Below are positions 40,764 through 50,338 of a DNA stretch of 64,000 nucleotides, piece after piece. This DNA comes from Gammaproteobacteria bacterium (lineage in GTDB: Bacteria > Pseudomonadota > Gammaproteobacteria > Steroidobacterales > Woeseiaceae). The translations under genes were made by a program, and so were the position numbers. The stretch is taken from assembly GCA_029863125.1 (NCBI GenBank), contig JAOTWB010000006.1:39438-103437 (forward strand). The letters run 5' to 3'. Each line of letters starts with the position of its first letter. Positions within the stretch are counted from its first letter, which is position 1. Below the pieces are notes generated by a model, which ran no database searches, was not told where the DNA came from, and was given only the letters and a program-made list of their open reading frames with translations.

Positions 40764-42313
40764 GGCCTGTCTCCAGAGGACGCGAAGTCCTCGGCGAAGT
40801 GCTTGAGCACGCTCCTGACGGGATAGGGCGTCATTCCCCCCATCGCGCAGAGGGAGGCGCCTTCCATGGTGTCACAAAGTTCGACCAGTAAATCATAGTT
40901 TTCTTCCCGGTTTTCGCCGGCAATGATCCGATCGATGACCTCTACGCCTCGCGTAGAGCCGATTCTACAGGGTGTGCACTTGCCGCAGGACTCGATTGCA
41001 CAAAACTCCATCGCAAAACGCGCCTGCTGGGCCATATTCACCGTGTCGTCGAAGACCACGATGCCGCCGTGCCCGATCATTGCACCGATGTCGGCAAACG
41101 CCTCGTAGTCGAGCGGTGTGTCGAGCTGCGCGGCGCTCAGGTAAGCGCCCAGTGGACCACCCACCTGCACGGCCTTGACGGGCCGGCCGCTCGCGGTACC
41201 GCCGCCCCAGTCTTCGATGAGTTCCCGCAAGCTGATGCCGAATGATTTTTCGACGAGGCCGCCGCGCTTGATATTGCCGGCCAGCTGGAACGCGAGCGTA
41301 CCTTTGGAGCGGTTGACGCCCATCTGCGAATAGCGCTCGCCGCCGAGATTCACGATGTTCGGAACGGATGCGAGCGTAACGACGTTGTTCACGACCGTCG
41401 GTTTGCCGAACAACCCCTCGTGGGCAGGCAGTGGCGGCTTGTAGCGGACGATGCCTTTCTTGCCCTCGAGACTCTCCAGCATCGCGGTTTCCTCGCCGCA
41501 CACGTAAGAGCCGGCGCCGAGGTGCAGTTCGACGTCGAAATCAAAACCGCTGTCCTGGATGTTCGCGCCGAGCCATCCGCTTTCCCGCGCTACGTCTAGC
41601 GCACGTGACAGAATGGCATGCGTCAGCGGGTACTCCGAACGCAGGTAGATGTAGCCTTTGTTCGCGCCGACAGCGAAACCGGCAATGGCCATACTTTCGA
41701 TGAGGCCGAGTGGATCGCCCTCCATGAGCATGCGGTCGGAGAACGTGCCACTGTCACCTTCGTCGGCATTACATGCGATGTATTTCTGACCGGCCGGGGT
41801 TTCGGCGACCGTACGCCACTTGATGCCGGTCGGAAAGCCGGCGCCGCCGCGTCCACGCAGTCCGGATTCGCTGACGGCATCGAGCACGGCGTCGGCACCG
41901 TCGGCAAACGCCTTTTCGAGGGCCGTGAAGCCCTGGTGTGCGCGAAAATCCTCGATCGAGAGCGGATCGATCAGTCCGCAGCGCCAGAAAGTCCAGCGGT
42001 CCTGGCTGATCAGGTAGTCGACTTCCATGATCGGACCGAGTCGTCGCTCGTGTTCGCCGCCTTCGACAAAGCCGGCGGCAAACAGTGTGGGCACGTCGGA
42101 GGCGGCTACATTGCCGTAAGCGATTCGAGTACCGTCCACGTCGACTTCGACCAGCGGCTCCAGCCACGTCGCACCCCAGGAACCGTTACGAATCAGTTCG
42201 ATGCTCGTACCGCTACGCTTTGCTTCACGCGCAATTTCAAGGGCCACGTCGTCGGCGCCTACCGAAACCGAAGAGGTCTCGCGCGGTACGTATATTCTGC
42301 GAACCGATGTCAT
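40760..42313 (-). CDS. fdsB: formate dehydrogenase beta subunit (NuoF-like, NAD/FMN)
   Basis: GLRGRGGAGFPTGIKW, CNADEGDSGTFSDR, ESCGKCTPCRIGSTRG. Confidence 0.94.
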   Translation of the reverse strand: MTSVRRIYVPRETSSVSVGADDVALEIAREAKRSGTSIELIRNGSWGATWLEPLVEVDVDGTRIAYGNVAASDVPTLFAAGFVEGGEHERRLGPIMEVDYLISQDRWTFWRCGLIDPLSIEDFRAHQGFTALEKAFADGADAVLDAVSESGLRGRGGAGFPTGIKWRTVAETPAGQKYIACNADEGDSGTFSDRMLMEGDPLGLIESMAIAGFAVGANKGYIYLRSEYPLTHAILSRALDVARESGWLGANIQDSGFDFDVELHLGAGSYVCGEETAMLESLEGKKGIVRYKPPLPAHEGLFGKPTVVNNVVTLASVPNIVNLGGERYSQMGVNRSKGTLAFQLAGNIKRGGLVEKSFGISLRELIEDWGGGTASGRPVKAVQVGGPLGAYLSAAQLDTPLDYEAFADIGAMIGHGGIVVFDDTVNMAQQARFAMEFCAIESCGKCTPCRIGSTRGVEVIDRIIAGENREENYDLLVELCDTMEGASLCAMGGMTPYPVRSVLKHFAEDFASSGDRP

Positions 42314-42780
42314 CGCCTTTCCTTGATCGCGCCGACAAGTTCGTCGAATCGAAGCTGGGTGACGCGGCCATGAGTTTTACCGTCAATCATCACGGCCGGA
42401 GCGCAGGCGCAGTTGCCGAGGCAGTACACCGGTTCGAGCGTGACGTCGTCTTTCGTTTCGTGCAGGCCGGCCCCGAGTGACCTGCGCGCGTGATCCGTCA
42501 GTTCGCGGCCGCCCATCGCCTGGCAGGCTTCGGCCTGACAGATCTTCACGATGTGTTCGCCGGGCGGCTCTCTTCGAAAGTCGTGGTAGTAAGTCACCAC
42601 GCCAAAAACGTCGGCGCGCGAGAGGTTTAACTCGTCTGCAAGCTGCCGGATGGTCTCTTCGGACACCCAGCCGCTGCGCATGACGATCGCCTGGAGAATT
42701 TGCACGAGCATTTCGGGTTTGCTACCGAACTGCCTGACGATCTCATTCGTGGTTTCCCTGTCGATGCGTGGTGCCACCAT
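42310..42780 (-). CDS. fdsG: formate dehydrogenase gamma subunit (NuoE-like 2Fe-2S)
   Basis: GVVTYYHDFRREPPGEHIVKICQAEACQAMGG, YCLGNCACAPAVMIDGK. Confidence 0.93.
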   Translation of the reverse strand: MVAPRIDRETTNEIVRQFGSKPEMLVQILQAIVMRSGWVSEETIRQLADELNLSRADVFGVVTYYHDFRREPPGEHIVKICQAEACQAMGGRELTDHARRSLGAGLHETKDDVTLEPVYCLGNCACAPAVMIDGKTHGRVTQLRFDELVGAIKERR

Positions 42781-43622
42781 CAGACTACGCGTTCCTCTGC
42801 CGTATAAATATTGAACCTGTCGCCGCTCAGAAACCCCACCAGCGTGATGTTGAACTCGCGCGCGAGGTCGACCGCAAGGCTCGACGGCGCGCCGACCGCC
42901 GCCAGGATCGGCATACCCGCCATCAGCGCCTTTTGCATGAGCTCGAAGCTGGCTCGTCCGGAAACCATCAGTCCGAGCTCATTCGCCGGCAGCAGCTTAC
43001 GCGATAATAACGTGCCGATGACTTTGTCGACAGCGTTATGACGGCCGACATCCTCGTGCGTGACAAGCAAATCGCCGTTCGAACCGAACGCTGCGGCGGC
43101 GTGTAGTCCGCCGGTTTCCTCAAAGGTCTTTTGCGCCGCGCGAAGCTTGTCGGAAAGCGACGTCAGCATTTTCCTGCTGAATGTCGTGTCGTCGAAAGGC
43201 CTTTTGCTGGCGCCGGAAACGCGCAGCGCATCGAGCGATGTTTTACCGCACACACCGCAGCTCGAGGTTGTATAGAAGTGTCTCTGCAGGCGATCGAGAT
43301 CAAAGCGCACGTCCGGCTCGAGCTCGACGCGCGTTACATTGTGATAGCCGCTGTCCGGTGCGGGCGGGCCGCACGGCTTCACGAGCGCGATGTCCGACAG
43401 CCCGCGAATGATCGACTCCGAGTACAGAAAGCCCGTTGCAAGCTCCTCGTCATTGCCGGGCGTCCGCATCGTGATCGAGATGCTCGTTTCGCTGCGGCCT
43501 GCCGGCGTTTCATACCCGAGCCGAATTTCCAGGGGCTCCTCGACCGCAACCCGATCGTCCCGCGAGCGCCGCGAGTTGCCAAGGACTTCGATGACGGTGA
43601 TGGGGGCACTGTTGCCTGGCAT
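42780..43622 (-). CDS. fdhD: formate dehydrogenase accessory sulfurtransferase FdhD
   Basis: SSCGVCGKTSLDAL, THEDVGRHNAVDKVIG, VSGRASFELMQKALMAGMPILAAVGAPSSLAVDLA. Confidence 0.95.
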   Translation of the reverse strand: MPGNSAPITVIEVLGNSRRSRDDRVAVEEPLEIRLGYETPAGRSETSISITMRTPGNDEELATGFLYSESIIRGLSDIALVKPCGPPAPDSGYHNVTRVELEPDVRFDLDRLQRHFYTTSSCGVCGKTSLDALRVSGASKRPFDDTTFSRKMLTSLSDKLRAAQKTFEETGGLHAAAAFGSNGDLLVTHEDVGRHNAVDKVIGTLLSRKLLPANELGLMVSGRASFELMQKALMAGMPILAAVGAPSSLAVDLAREFNITLVGFLSGDRFNIYTAEERVV

Positions 43623-43685
43623 GTGTCGCTGCTGCAGGATGATGGGAAGGTAGTATATCGCAGCGCCGGGGCCTGCAGGCCGTAA

Positions 43686-43700
43686 TGAGAATCGTTCTCA
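43686..43700. promoter_or_regulatory. Fur-like palindrome
   Basis: TGAGAAT-C-GTTCTCA, near-perfect 7-1-7 dyad between divergent fdhD and HiPIP genes. Confidence 0.4.
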
Positions 43701-43839
43701 AATGTTCATGAAAATCATGTGCCTATCCCGTTTTGCTGCTGTTCAGGTACATGCACTAGAATGCGCGTCGACGAACAAATCTGGTTTAGACTATCTCCGG
43801 CCGGTAGTGCCGGCCCGGAACCGCATTAAGGAGACTCCC

Positions 43840-44163
43840 TTGAGCAAGATCGCACGCCGCAAGTTTATCCAGCTGTCAGCCGTAGCCGCTGCCGGCTGCT
43901 TCGTAGCACCCGCTCGCCAGTCACAGGCCGGCGAATTGCCGCGCCTGTCGCCAGACGACGCCATGGCTGCCGCCATGAAATACACCGAAGATGCATCGAC
44001 AGTCGATCCAGCAACCCGCAACAACCCGGCGGAGGTGCAGGACTGCGCCAACTGCGCGCTGGTGCAGGGCAATGATGGCGACGCGTGGCGTCCCTGCCAG
44101 ATTTTCCCGGGCAAGGTCGTTGCCGCGGCAGGGTGGTGTTCGGTTTGGGCCCCCAAAGCCTGA
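43840..44163 (+). CDS. high-potential iron-sulfur protein (HiPIP), Tat-type signal
   Basis: SKIARRKFIQLSAVAAAGCF leader; CANCALVQG...WRPCQIFPGKVVAAAGWCSVWAPKA cluster-binding Cys; TTG start with GGAG upstream. Confidence 0.9.
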   Translation: MSKIARRKFIQLSAVAAAGCFVAPARQSQAGELPRLSPDDAMAAAMKYTEDASTVDPATRNNPAEVQDCANCALVQGNDGDAWRPCQIFPGKVVAAAGWCSVWAPKA

Positions 44164-44189
44164 CAATATCGTTACAATACTCCCAGGGA

Positions 44190-44215
44190 CGCCGGCTCTT
44201 TAGCCGGCGTTTTTT
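44190..44215 (+). terminator. Rho-independent terminator after HiPIP
   Basis: cgccggct-cttt-agccggcg stem followed by TTTTTT. Confidence 0.85.
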
Positions 44216-44227
44216 GGGAGAACTCAC

Positions 44228-45409
44228 TTGTTTGAAACGCTCAAGCCGGCCCCGGCCGACGCCATTCTCGGTCTGATTACCGAACACAGGAACGACCCGC
44301 GTCCTCAAAAGGTCGATCTGGGCGTCGGCGTGTTTCGCACCGCCGAGGGCGAGACACCCGTACTCGACGTTGTGAAAATCGCCGAGCAACGGCTCGTGGA
44401 GACCCAGAACAGCAAAGCCTATATCGGGACGGCAGGTGACCCGTCATTCAATGCGGCGATGCAGGCGCTGACGTTTGCCGAGGCTTCTGACAAGGATCGA
44501 CTGTTGACCATACAAGCGCCGGGTGGCTCGGGCTCATTGCGCGTTGCCGCCAGCCTGATTCTGCGCGCACGTCCTGAGGCGACCGTTTGGGTCAGCGATC
44601 CGACCTGGGCCAATCACATTCCCCTGTTAGGCGGCGCCGGCCTGACGCTCAAACCCTACCCGTATTACGACACCGAGAATCACGTCATCCGCATCGACGA
44701 GATGCTCGAAACGCTGAGCCAGGTTCCGGCGGGCGACCTCGTGTTGCTACACGCCTGCTGCCATAACCCGTCCGGCCTGGATCCTTCCGAGGACGAGTGG
44801 CGGGCGATTGCCGATGTCATTGTCGAGCGTGAACTCGTGCCGTTCGTTGACATGGCCTACCAGGGTTTTGCCGAAAGTCTCGGCGCCGATGCATTTGCGG
44901 TTCGGCACATGGCCGAACGCGTATCGGAAATGATCGTGACAAATTCCTGTTCGAAGAACTTTGGTCTCTATCGTGATCGCGTGGGCACGCTGTCGATACT
45001 CGCCGCCGACGAGGCTTCGAGAGATACGGTGTACAGCCAGGTCAATAATGTGGTCAGGACCATCTACTCGGTACCGCCGGATCACGGCGCCGTGGTCGTC
45101 GCAACCATCCTCAATGACCCGGAACTGAAAGCCGCATGGCGCGTCGAGCTTGCGACAATGCGGGCCCGGTTGCGTGAGATGCGCGTGCTGCTGACTGATG
45201 CGCTCCAGGCCAGGGCGCCGGAGCATGACTTCTCACACCTGGTGCGTGCCGTCGGCATGTTTTGTTTCCTGGGTGTAACGGCCGACCAGGTTGCGCGTCT
45301 GAAAAAAGACTATGGCGTGTACATGGTCGATTCCAGCCGCATCAATATCGCCGGCATCACCGCGCACAACGTGAACTACCTGGCCGATGCCATTGCTGCC
45401 GTGCTTTGA
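44228..45409 (+). CDS. aromatic/aspartate amino acid aminotransferase (class I)
   Basis: LKPAPADAILGLITEHRNDPRPQKVDLGVGVFRT, NSCSKNFGLYRDRVGTLS; TTG start. Confidence 0.93.
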   Translation: MFETLKPAPADAILGLITEHRNDPRPQKVDLGVGVFRTAEGETPVLDVVKIAEQRLVETQNSKAYIGTAGDPSFNAAMQALTFAEASDKDRLLTIQAPGGSGSLRVAASLILRARPEATVWVSDPTWANHIPLLGGAGLTLKPYPYYDTENHVIRIDEMLETLSQVPAGDLVLLHACCHNPSGLDPSEDEWRAIADVIVERELVPFVDMAYQGFAESLGADAFAVRHMAERVSEMIVTNSCSKNFGLYRDRVGTLSILAADEASRDTVYSQVNNVVRTIYSVPPDHGAVVVATILNDPELKAAWRVELATMRARLREMRVLLTDALQARAPEHDFSHLVRAVGMFCFLGVTADQVARLKKDYGVYMVDSSRINIAGITAHNVNYLADAIAAVL

Positions 45410-45897
45410 TCCGGCTTCCAGATGAGTTTACTGCCGGCGCCGATGTTCAGGCGCCTCGCAACACCGGCATTGAGTTCCAGCACAAATCGGACGGGTTCAA
45501 CGGCGCTCAACGATCGTAGCGACAGCGGCTCGGCGTCATGGATGACCGATGAAATCGTACCATCGCCCCGGGCAAACACGATGTCCAGCGAGATGTAGGT
45601 GTTCTTCATCCACATCGAGCGTATGCCGGCGTCGTCATACACGAACAACATGCCCGTGCGTTCGGGAAGATTCCGAACGAACATCAGGCCACGGCGCTGC
45701 TGCTCGGGGCTGATCGCGAGATACACATCAAGAACGTGACGAGCACCATCATTAGCGACGATGACGAGCTCGTCGAGTTCGAACATCGATTCGAGGCTCG
45801 AGTCATTGGCGGTACTGGGCGCGGGTGGCGGGCTGCATGCCGCGACAGTGCCGAAGGCTGCAGCGGTCACGACTGACAGCAGGAGCGATCGGATCAT
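45376..45897 (-). CDS. DUF192 family exported protein
   Basis: SPEQQRRGLMFVRNLPERTGMLFVYDDAGIRSMWMKNTYISLDIVFA; lipoprotein-like leader. Confidence 0.9.
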   Translation of the reverse strand: MIRSLLLSVVTAAAFGTVAACSPPPAPSTANDSSLESMFELDELVIVANDGARHVLDVYLAISPEQQRRGLMFVRNLPERTGMLFVYDDAGIRSMWMKNTYISLDIVFARGDGTISSVIHDAEPLSLRSLSAVEPVRFVLELNAGVARRLNIGAGSKLIWKPDQSTAAMASAR

Positions 45898-46481
45898 GTT
45901 GCGCTCCATTCGATGATGCCGCTGAATTCGAGCTCGGGAATCGAGATGGCCGCGTCCCCGTTTATCTCGCCGAGTGGTGCGACGCAAAATAGTATGCCGC
46001 TGATGGTGTAACGGTCGCTGCTGTCGTCGACAGGTTCCTGGGCCGCTATGTCTGACCAGCAGGAGTCAAGCGTCGGCGTGCTGAAAAACCGGCCGCTGCC
46101 TTCAACGGTCAACGTGACGACAGTCGGCGATTCCACGGTGGTACTACCGCGCTCGAGCTCGGGCATCGCCAGGATGATTGCGAGCCGGCTGTCGGCGGCA
46201 CGACCGACCATACGTAGTCGAATACCCTTGCCGTCCGGTCGCAGCATGCTCTCGCACTCCAGCTCCCCGGAAGACCAGCTGATTTCTCGTGTGATACTGC
46301 CGTAGAGCTGTGCCGCCAGGCGGCCGTCGTCGCCGCAACTCGTCGCGGCCGAGCTGTCCGGTTCCGGCGGCGACGAGTCAGGCTGAGGCGTCCTTTCGCA
46401 GGCCCCGAGAAGCGCCAGCAGTGCCAGGCCGGCTGCGGTCGGCCTGGCCGTTCGACACGCTTTTTTTCCGTCTGATTGCAA
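45894..46481 (-). CDS. hypothetical lipoprotein
   Basis: LALLALLGACERTPQ lipobox; 4-nt overlap with the DUF192 gene. Confidence 0.65.
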   Translation of the reverse strand: MQSDGKKACRTARPTAAGLALLALLGACERTPQPDSSPPEPDSSAATSCGDDGRLAAQLYGSITREISWSSGELECESMLRPDGKGIRLRMVGRAADSRLAIILAMPELERGSTTVESPTVVTLTVEGSGRFFSTPTLDSCWSDIAAQEPVDDSSDRYTISGILFCVAPLGEINGDAAISIPELEFSGIIEWSAT

Positions 46482-46586
46482 TGTATCGGCTCTGGCAAGG
46501 TCGGAAGTGGAGACAATACTACTGAAGTGGGCGCAATTTTGAATAAAAACGCCCGTGACCGGCTGGCCTGCCCACGCATCCTATTT

Positions 46587-46849
46587 GTACTCCGGCTGGG
46601 TGATATCGGTCAGCTGAGCGAGTCGTGGAGCAGTTGGCCGCCAGGCGCGCCTTGTCGGCAATGGCGGGTCCTTGCCAAGAGGCGCAACGCCGCGGACGAT
46701 CGCTCCACGACTCGCCCGTCGGGAGCTATCCGGATGATCCAGTGCGGCGTTGCAGTCCTTGAAAAGGATTCACCATTTCCTGCAGACTGCGCCTTGCCTT
46801 GGATCATCGAGGTAGCTCTCAGTCCACCGATATCACACAGGCGGAGTAC
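46587..46849. repeat. 263-bp cloverleaf-like inverted-repeat element (MITE-like or structured RNA candidate)
   Basis: 32-bp terminal inverted repeats (46587-46618 / 46818-46849, 27/32 matching) enclosing two further stem arms. Confidence 0.65.
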
Positions 46850-46885
46850 CAGAATGGCACGCCGCTTTATCCTTCGGAGCCATAA

Positions 46886-47854
46886 ATGAGCGTCGCAGAA
46901 CAGTTTCAGAAACTCGAAGCACACGCGAGTGGGCTGATTATCGGTCAGGCCCACCTGATCAACAGGATGTTGATCGCGTTGCTTTGCGACGGCCACCTGC
47001 TCGTGGAGGGCGCCCCGGGCCTTGCCAAGACGCGTGCGATAAAGGTGCTCGCCGACAGTATCGAAGGGGATTTTCACCGCCTGCAGTTCACGCCCGACCT
47101 GCTGCCTGCCGACCTCACGGGTACGGACATTTATCGGCCGCAAGAGGGCACTTTCGAATTCCGCAAAGGCCCGTTGTTCCATAACCTGATTCTCGCCGAC
47201 GAGATCAATCGTGCGCCGGCAAAAGTGCAGTCGGCGTTGCTCGAGGCGATGGAGGAACGGCAGATCTCGGTAGGCGACAGGAGCTACCCGCTGGAAAGCC
47301 TGTTCATGGTGATGGCCACCCAGAATCCGATCGAGCAGGAGGGCACGTATCCGCTGCCAGAGGCGCAGCTCGATCGCTTCTTGCTGCACGTCGAGGTTGG
47401 CTATCCGAGCGTTGCGGACGAGCGCCGCATTCTCGTGCTGAATCGCGACGAAGCGAAGCAGGCTCGACGAAACTTGTTCGAGCCACCGGAACTACTGTCG
47501 ATCGAGTCGATCATGCAGGCTCGCCAGGATATACTGAATTTGCATCTTGCTCCTGAACTCGAGGAGTACATCGTCAATGTCGTTGTCGCGACGCGGAACC
47601 CGGGTACGGTCGACCCGGCGCTCGAGGGCCAGGTGCAGTACGGAGCAAGCCCGCGTGCCTGCATGGGCATCGATCGCGGCGCGCGAGCGCACGCGTGGCT
47701 GTCCGGCCGGGACTTTGTTGGGCCGGAAGATATCCAGGCGATTGCGCCGGACGTCCTGCGTCACCGGCTTGTCTTGAGTTTTGAAGCCGAGGCTGACGGC
47801 GTCGACGCGGACTCCGTGATCAAGGGCGTTCTGGACGGTGTCGGAGTGCCGTAG
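46886..47854 (+). CDS. MoxR family AAA+ ATPase
   Basis: LLVEGAPGLAKTRAIK Walker A, LILADEINRAPAKVQSALLEAMEE, MVMATQNPIEQEGTYPLPEAQLDRFL. Confidence 0.95.
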   Translation: MSVAEQFQKLEAHASGLIIGQAHLINRMLIALLCDGHLLVEGAPGLAKTRAIKVLADSIEGDFHRLQFTPDLLPADLTGTDIYRPQEGTFEFRKGPLFHNLILADEINRAPAKVQSALLEAMEERQISVGDRSYPLESLFMVMATQNPIEQEGTYPLPEAQLDRFLLHVEVGYPSVADERRILVLNRDEAKQARRNLFEPPELLSIESIMQARQDILNLHLAPELEEYIVNVVVATRNPGTVDPALEGQVQYGASPRACMGIDRGARAHAWLSGRDFVGPEDIQAIAPDVLRHRLVLSFEAEADGVDADSVIKGVLDGVGVP

Positions 47855-48798
47855 TGCCGCGGCTGGACCACATTCCCGCAGACGCATCGCCGGTCAGCGT
47901 GAGCCAGGCGGACCTGATCCGGCTCAGTGGCCCTGCCAGGGCCATTGCGCTCGATGTGCTGCGCGTAAACTCCCTGCAGACCGGTGCCTATGTGTCGCAT
48001 TTTCGCGGGCGCGGCATGGAATTCGATGAATCGCGTCCGTATCAGCCGGGCGATGATCCCCGCAGCATTGACTGGCGCGTAACGGCACGCAGCGCGACGG
48101 CCTATACCAAACTGTTTCGCGAGGAGCGCGAACGCCCGGTGCTCGTGGTTGTCGATCTTCGTTCCACGATGCACTTTGCAACGCAGGGCTGCTTCAAGTC
48201 GGTTAACGCGAGTCGGGCGGCTGCGCTGCTGGCATGGGCAGCGCACCACCGCGGCGATCGTCTCGGCGGCCTGATCTTTGGCGACACGACGCACTGCGAG
48301 CTCAAGCCGCGGCTCGGCCGGATGGCCGCGTTACGCTTCGTTCACGAACTCGTTGGTCACGCCGACTGGGCGCAGCGTGACGGCGCCGCGTCCGAAGGGG
48401 CGGAACTGCTAACGCAGGCAATGTCTTCGCTGCGACGCGTAGCGCGACCCGGCAGCCTGGTTATCGTGATCAGTGACTTCACGGGATTTGTGCGCGGTGC
48501 ACAGTCCTATTTGTCGAGCGTGGCGCGCCACAACGAGGTGCTCGCAGTATTCATAAACGATCCCCTGGAAAGAGAGCTGCCGCCGCCCGGGCGTTATCGG
48601 CTCGTATCCGCCGACGACGAACTTGAAATCGACACGTTTGCTACGGCCGCACGACGTGACTACCACAACGAGTTTGAACAACGCAGCCGGGAACTGGAGG
48701 CGTTTTGTCAGCGCTACGGCGTGCACCTGATGCCAATGTCCACCGACGACGATCCGGTCAGCACCCTGCAAACGGCGCTAAGGCGGAGGTCACGCTAG
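47854..48798 (+). CDS. DUF58 domain-containing protein
   Basis: FRGRGMEFDESRPYQPGDDPRSIDWRVTARS; follows MoxR. Confidence 0.94.
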   Translation: MPRLDHIPADASPVSVSQADLIRLSGPARAIALDVLRVNSLQTGAYVSHFRGRGMEFDESRPYQPGDDPRSIDWRVTARSATAYTKLFREERERPVLVVVDLRSTMHFATQGCFKSVNASRAAALLAWAAHHRGDRLGGLIFGDTTHCELKPRLGRMAALRFVHELVGHADWAQRDGAASEGAELLTQAMSSLRRVARPGSLVIVISDFTGFVRGAQSYLSSVARHNEVLAVFINDPLERELPPPGRYRLVSADDELEIDTFATAARRDYHNEFEQRSRELEAFCQRYGVHLMPMSTDDDPVSTLQTALRRRSR

Positions 48799-48800
48799 AC

Positions 48801-49292
48801 GTGGACGAGACGCAGCTGCCGCTTCGCGACCTGCACCTGCCGGATCCGATCGGCTGGTGGCCGCCGGCACCTGCCTGGTGGTTCCTGGTACTGCTGGCCG
48901 CGATCGCGATCGGCTACCTGACCTGGCAGGCGTACAAGAAATGGCGGTTCAACCATGCGCGCCGATTTGCGCTGCAGGAGCTCGCGCGCTACGAAACGGA
49001 GTATTGCGAGCATCGCAACCCGGTCAGGCTCGCGAAGCAGCTGTCTGAGCTGTTGCGACGCGCCATGCTGGCGTACGCGCCAAGAGACCAGGTGGCCGGG
49101 CTTACGGGTGAGGCGTGGCTGCAGTGGCTGGATCAAGGCATGCCGTTGCCGTATTTCCACACTGAAGGTGGCAAGAGCCTGCTGCAGCTGCCGTATCGGG
49201 ATCCGGCCAGTGATTTTTCCAGCGTAGATGTGGATGCGCTGCTGTCCGCCGTGCGCATACGCCTGCGTGTGCCGCTGGAAGGAGCGGCCTGA
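48801..49292 (+). CDS. DUF4381 domain-containing protein
   Basis: LPLRDLHLPDPIGWWPPAPAWWFLVLLAAI; Bat operon position; GTG start. Confidence 0.85.
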   Translation: MDETQLPLRDLHLPDPIGWWPPAPAWWFLVLLAAIAIGYLTWQAYKKWRFNHARRFALQELARYETEYCEHRNPVRLAKQLSELLRRAMLAYAPRDQVAGLTGEAWLQWLDQGMPLPYFHTEGGKSLLQLPYRDPASDFSSVDVDALLSAVRIRLRVPLEGAA

Positions 49293-50338
49293 TGTGGTCG
49301 CTGGCCTGGCCATGGGCGCTGCTGGCACTGCCGCTGCCGTTGATCGTTCGCGCACTGCTGCCGGAAGCACGTGGCTTGTCGCAGGCCGGACTCCGCGTGC
49401 CGACGCTCGCGAGCTTCGAAACACTCAGAGACCGGTCGGCGACCGAGCAGCTGTTCAACTGGCGCGCCTGGGTCGCGGTGGTTGCCTGGCTGCTGCTCGT
49501 CTTGGCGGCGGCGCGCCCGGAACGCATTGGTGACGAACTCGACGTGCCTGTCTCCGGACGCAATCTCATGCTCGCTGTCGACCTGTCCGGGAGCATGGAT
49601 CAAAAGGACTTCGAGCTCGGCAATCGCCGCGTCGATCGCCTGACCGCGACCAAGGCGGTTGCCAGTGACTTTATAGAGCGACGCGAGGGAGACCGTATTG
49701 GACTGATCCTGTTCGGCGAACGGGCTTACCTGCAGGTGCCGCTGACGCTGGATCGCAAGACCGTCAACGTCCTGCTCATGGAAGCTTTCATTGGCCTCGC
49801 GGGTGAGAAAACGGCGATTGGCGACGCGATTACGCTGGCCGTGCGCCGCGTACACGAGAAGCAAAAAGAACAAGGCGACCAGGTGCTGGTGCTGCTGACG
49901 GATGGCGCAAACACGGCCGGCGAAGTTGAGCCGCTCAAGGCGGCTGAACTGGCGCAGCAGGTGGGTCTGCGAATCTACACGATTGGCATCGGTGCCGAGC
50001 AGCTGGAAGTCGCGTCTCTCATTGGCGGCCGGCGCCGTATAAACCCGTCGGCCGACCTCGACGAGGAGACGTTGACGCGCATCGCAGAACTTACCGGCGG
50101 CCGGTATTTCAGGGCAACCGACACCGCCAGTTTGCAGGACATCTATCGGCTGGTTGACGAGCTCGAGCCGGTCGAGGAGCCGGAGTCCGGTTTTCGGCCC
50201 GTGAAATCGCTGTACTTCTGGCCACTGGGCGGAGCTTTTGTCCTCGTGGCGATGATCGGTGCCGTCAGCCTGCTTAAGCGACTGACTCGTCGTCGAGCAG
50301 CCGAGCTCCGTGCCAGGGGAAGCACCGATGCTGGCTGA
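49292..50338 (+). CDS. VWA domain protein (BatA-like)
   Basis: MIDAS AVDLSGSMDQKDF; N- and C-terminal TM; Bat operon. Confidence 0.92.
   Translation: MWSLAWPWALLALPLPLIVRALLPEARGLSQAGLRVPTLASFETLRDRSATEQLFNWRAWVAVVAWLLLVLAAARPERIGDELDVPVSGRNLMLAVDLSGSMDQKDFELGNRRVDRLTATKAVASDFIERREGDRIGLILFGERAYLQVPLTLDRKTVNVLLMEAFIGLAGEKTAIGDAITLAVRRVHEKQKEQGDQVLVLLTDGANTAGEVEPLKAAELAQQVGLRIYTIGIGAEQLEVASLIGGRRRINPSADLDEETLTRIAELTGGRYFRATDTASLQDIYRLVDELEPVEEPESGFRPVKSLYFWPLGGAFVLVAMIGAVSLLKRLTRRRAAELRARGSTDAG

Noticed and set aside
46476-46889. 137-aa + strand ORF through the inverted-repeat element
   Set aside because: Runs through the palindromic arms; no domain; overlaps moxR start; better explained as non-coding repeat
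46610-47389. 259-aa minus-strand ORF overlapping moxR and the inverted-repeat element
   Set aside because: Antisense to moxR; its ILVLRLCDIGG resembles the + strand ILFVLRLGDIGQ only because both read the arms of the same inverted repeat
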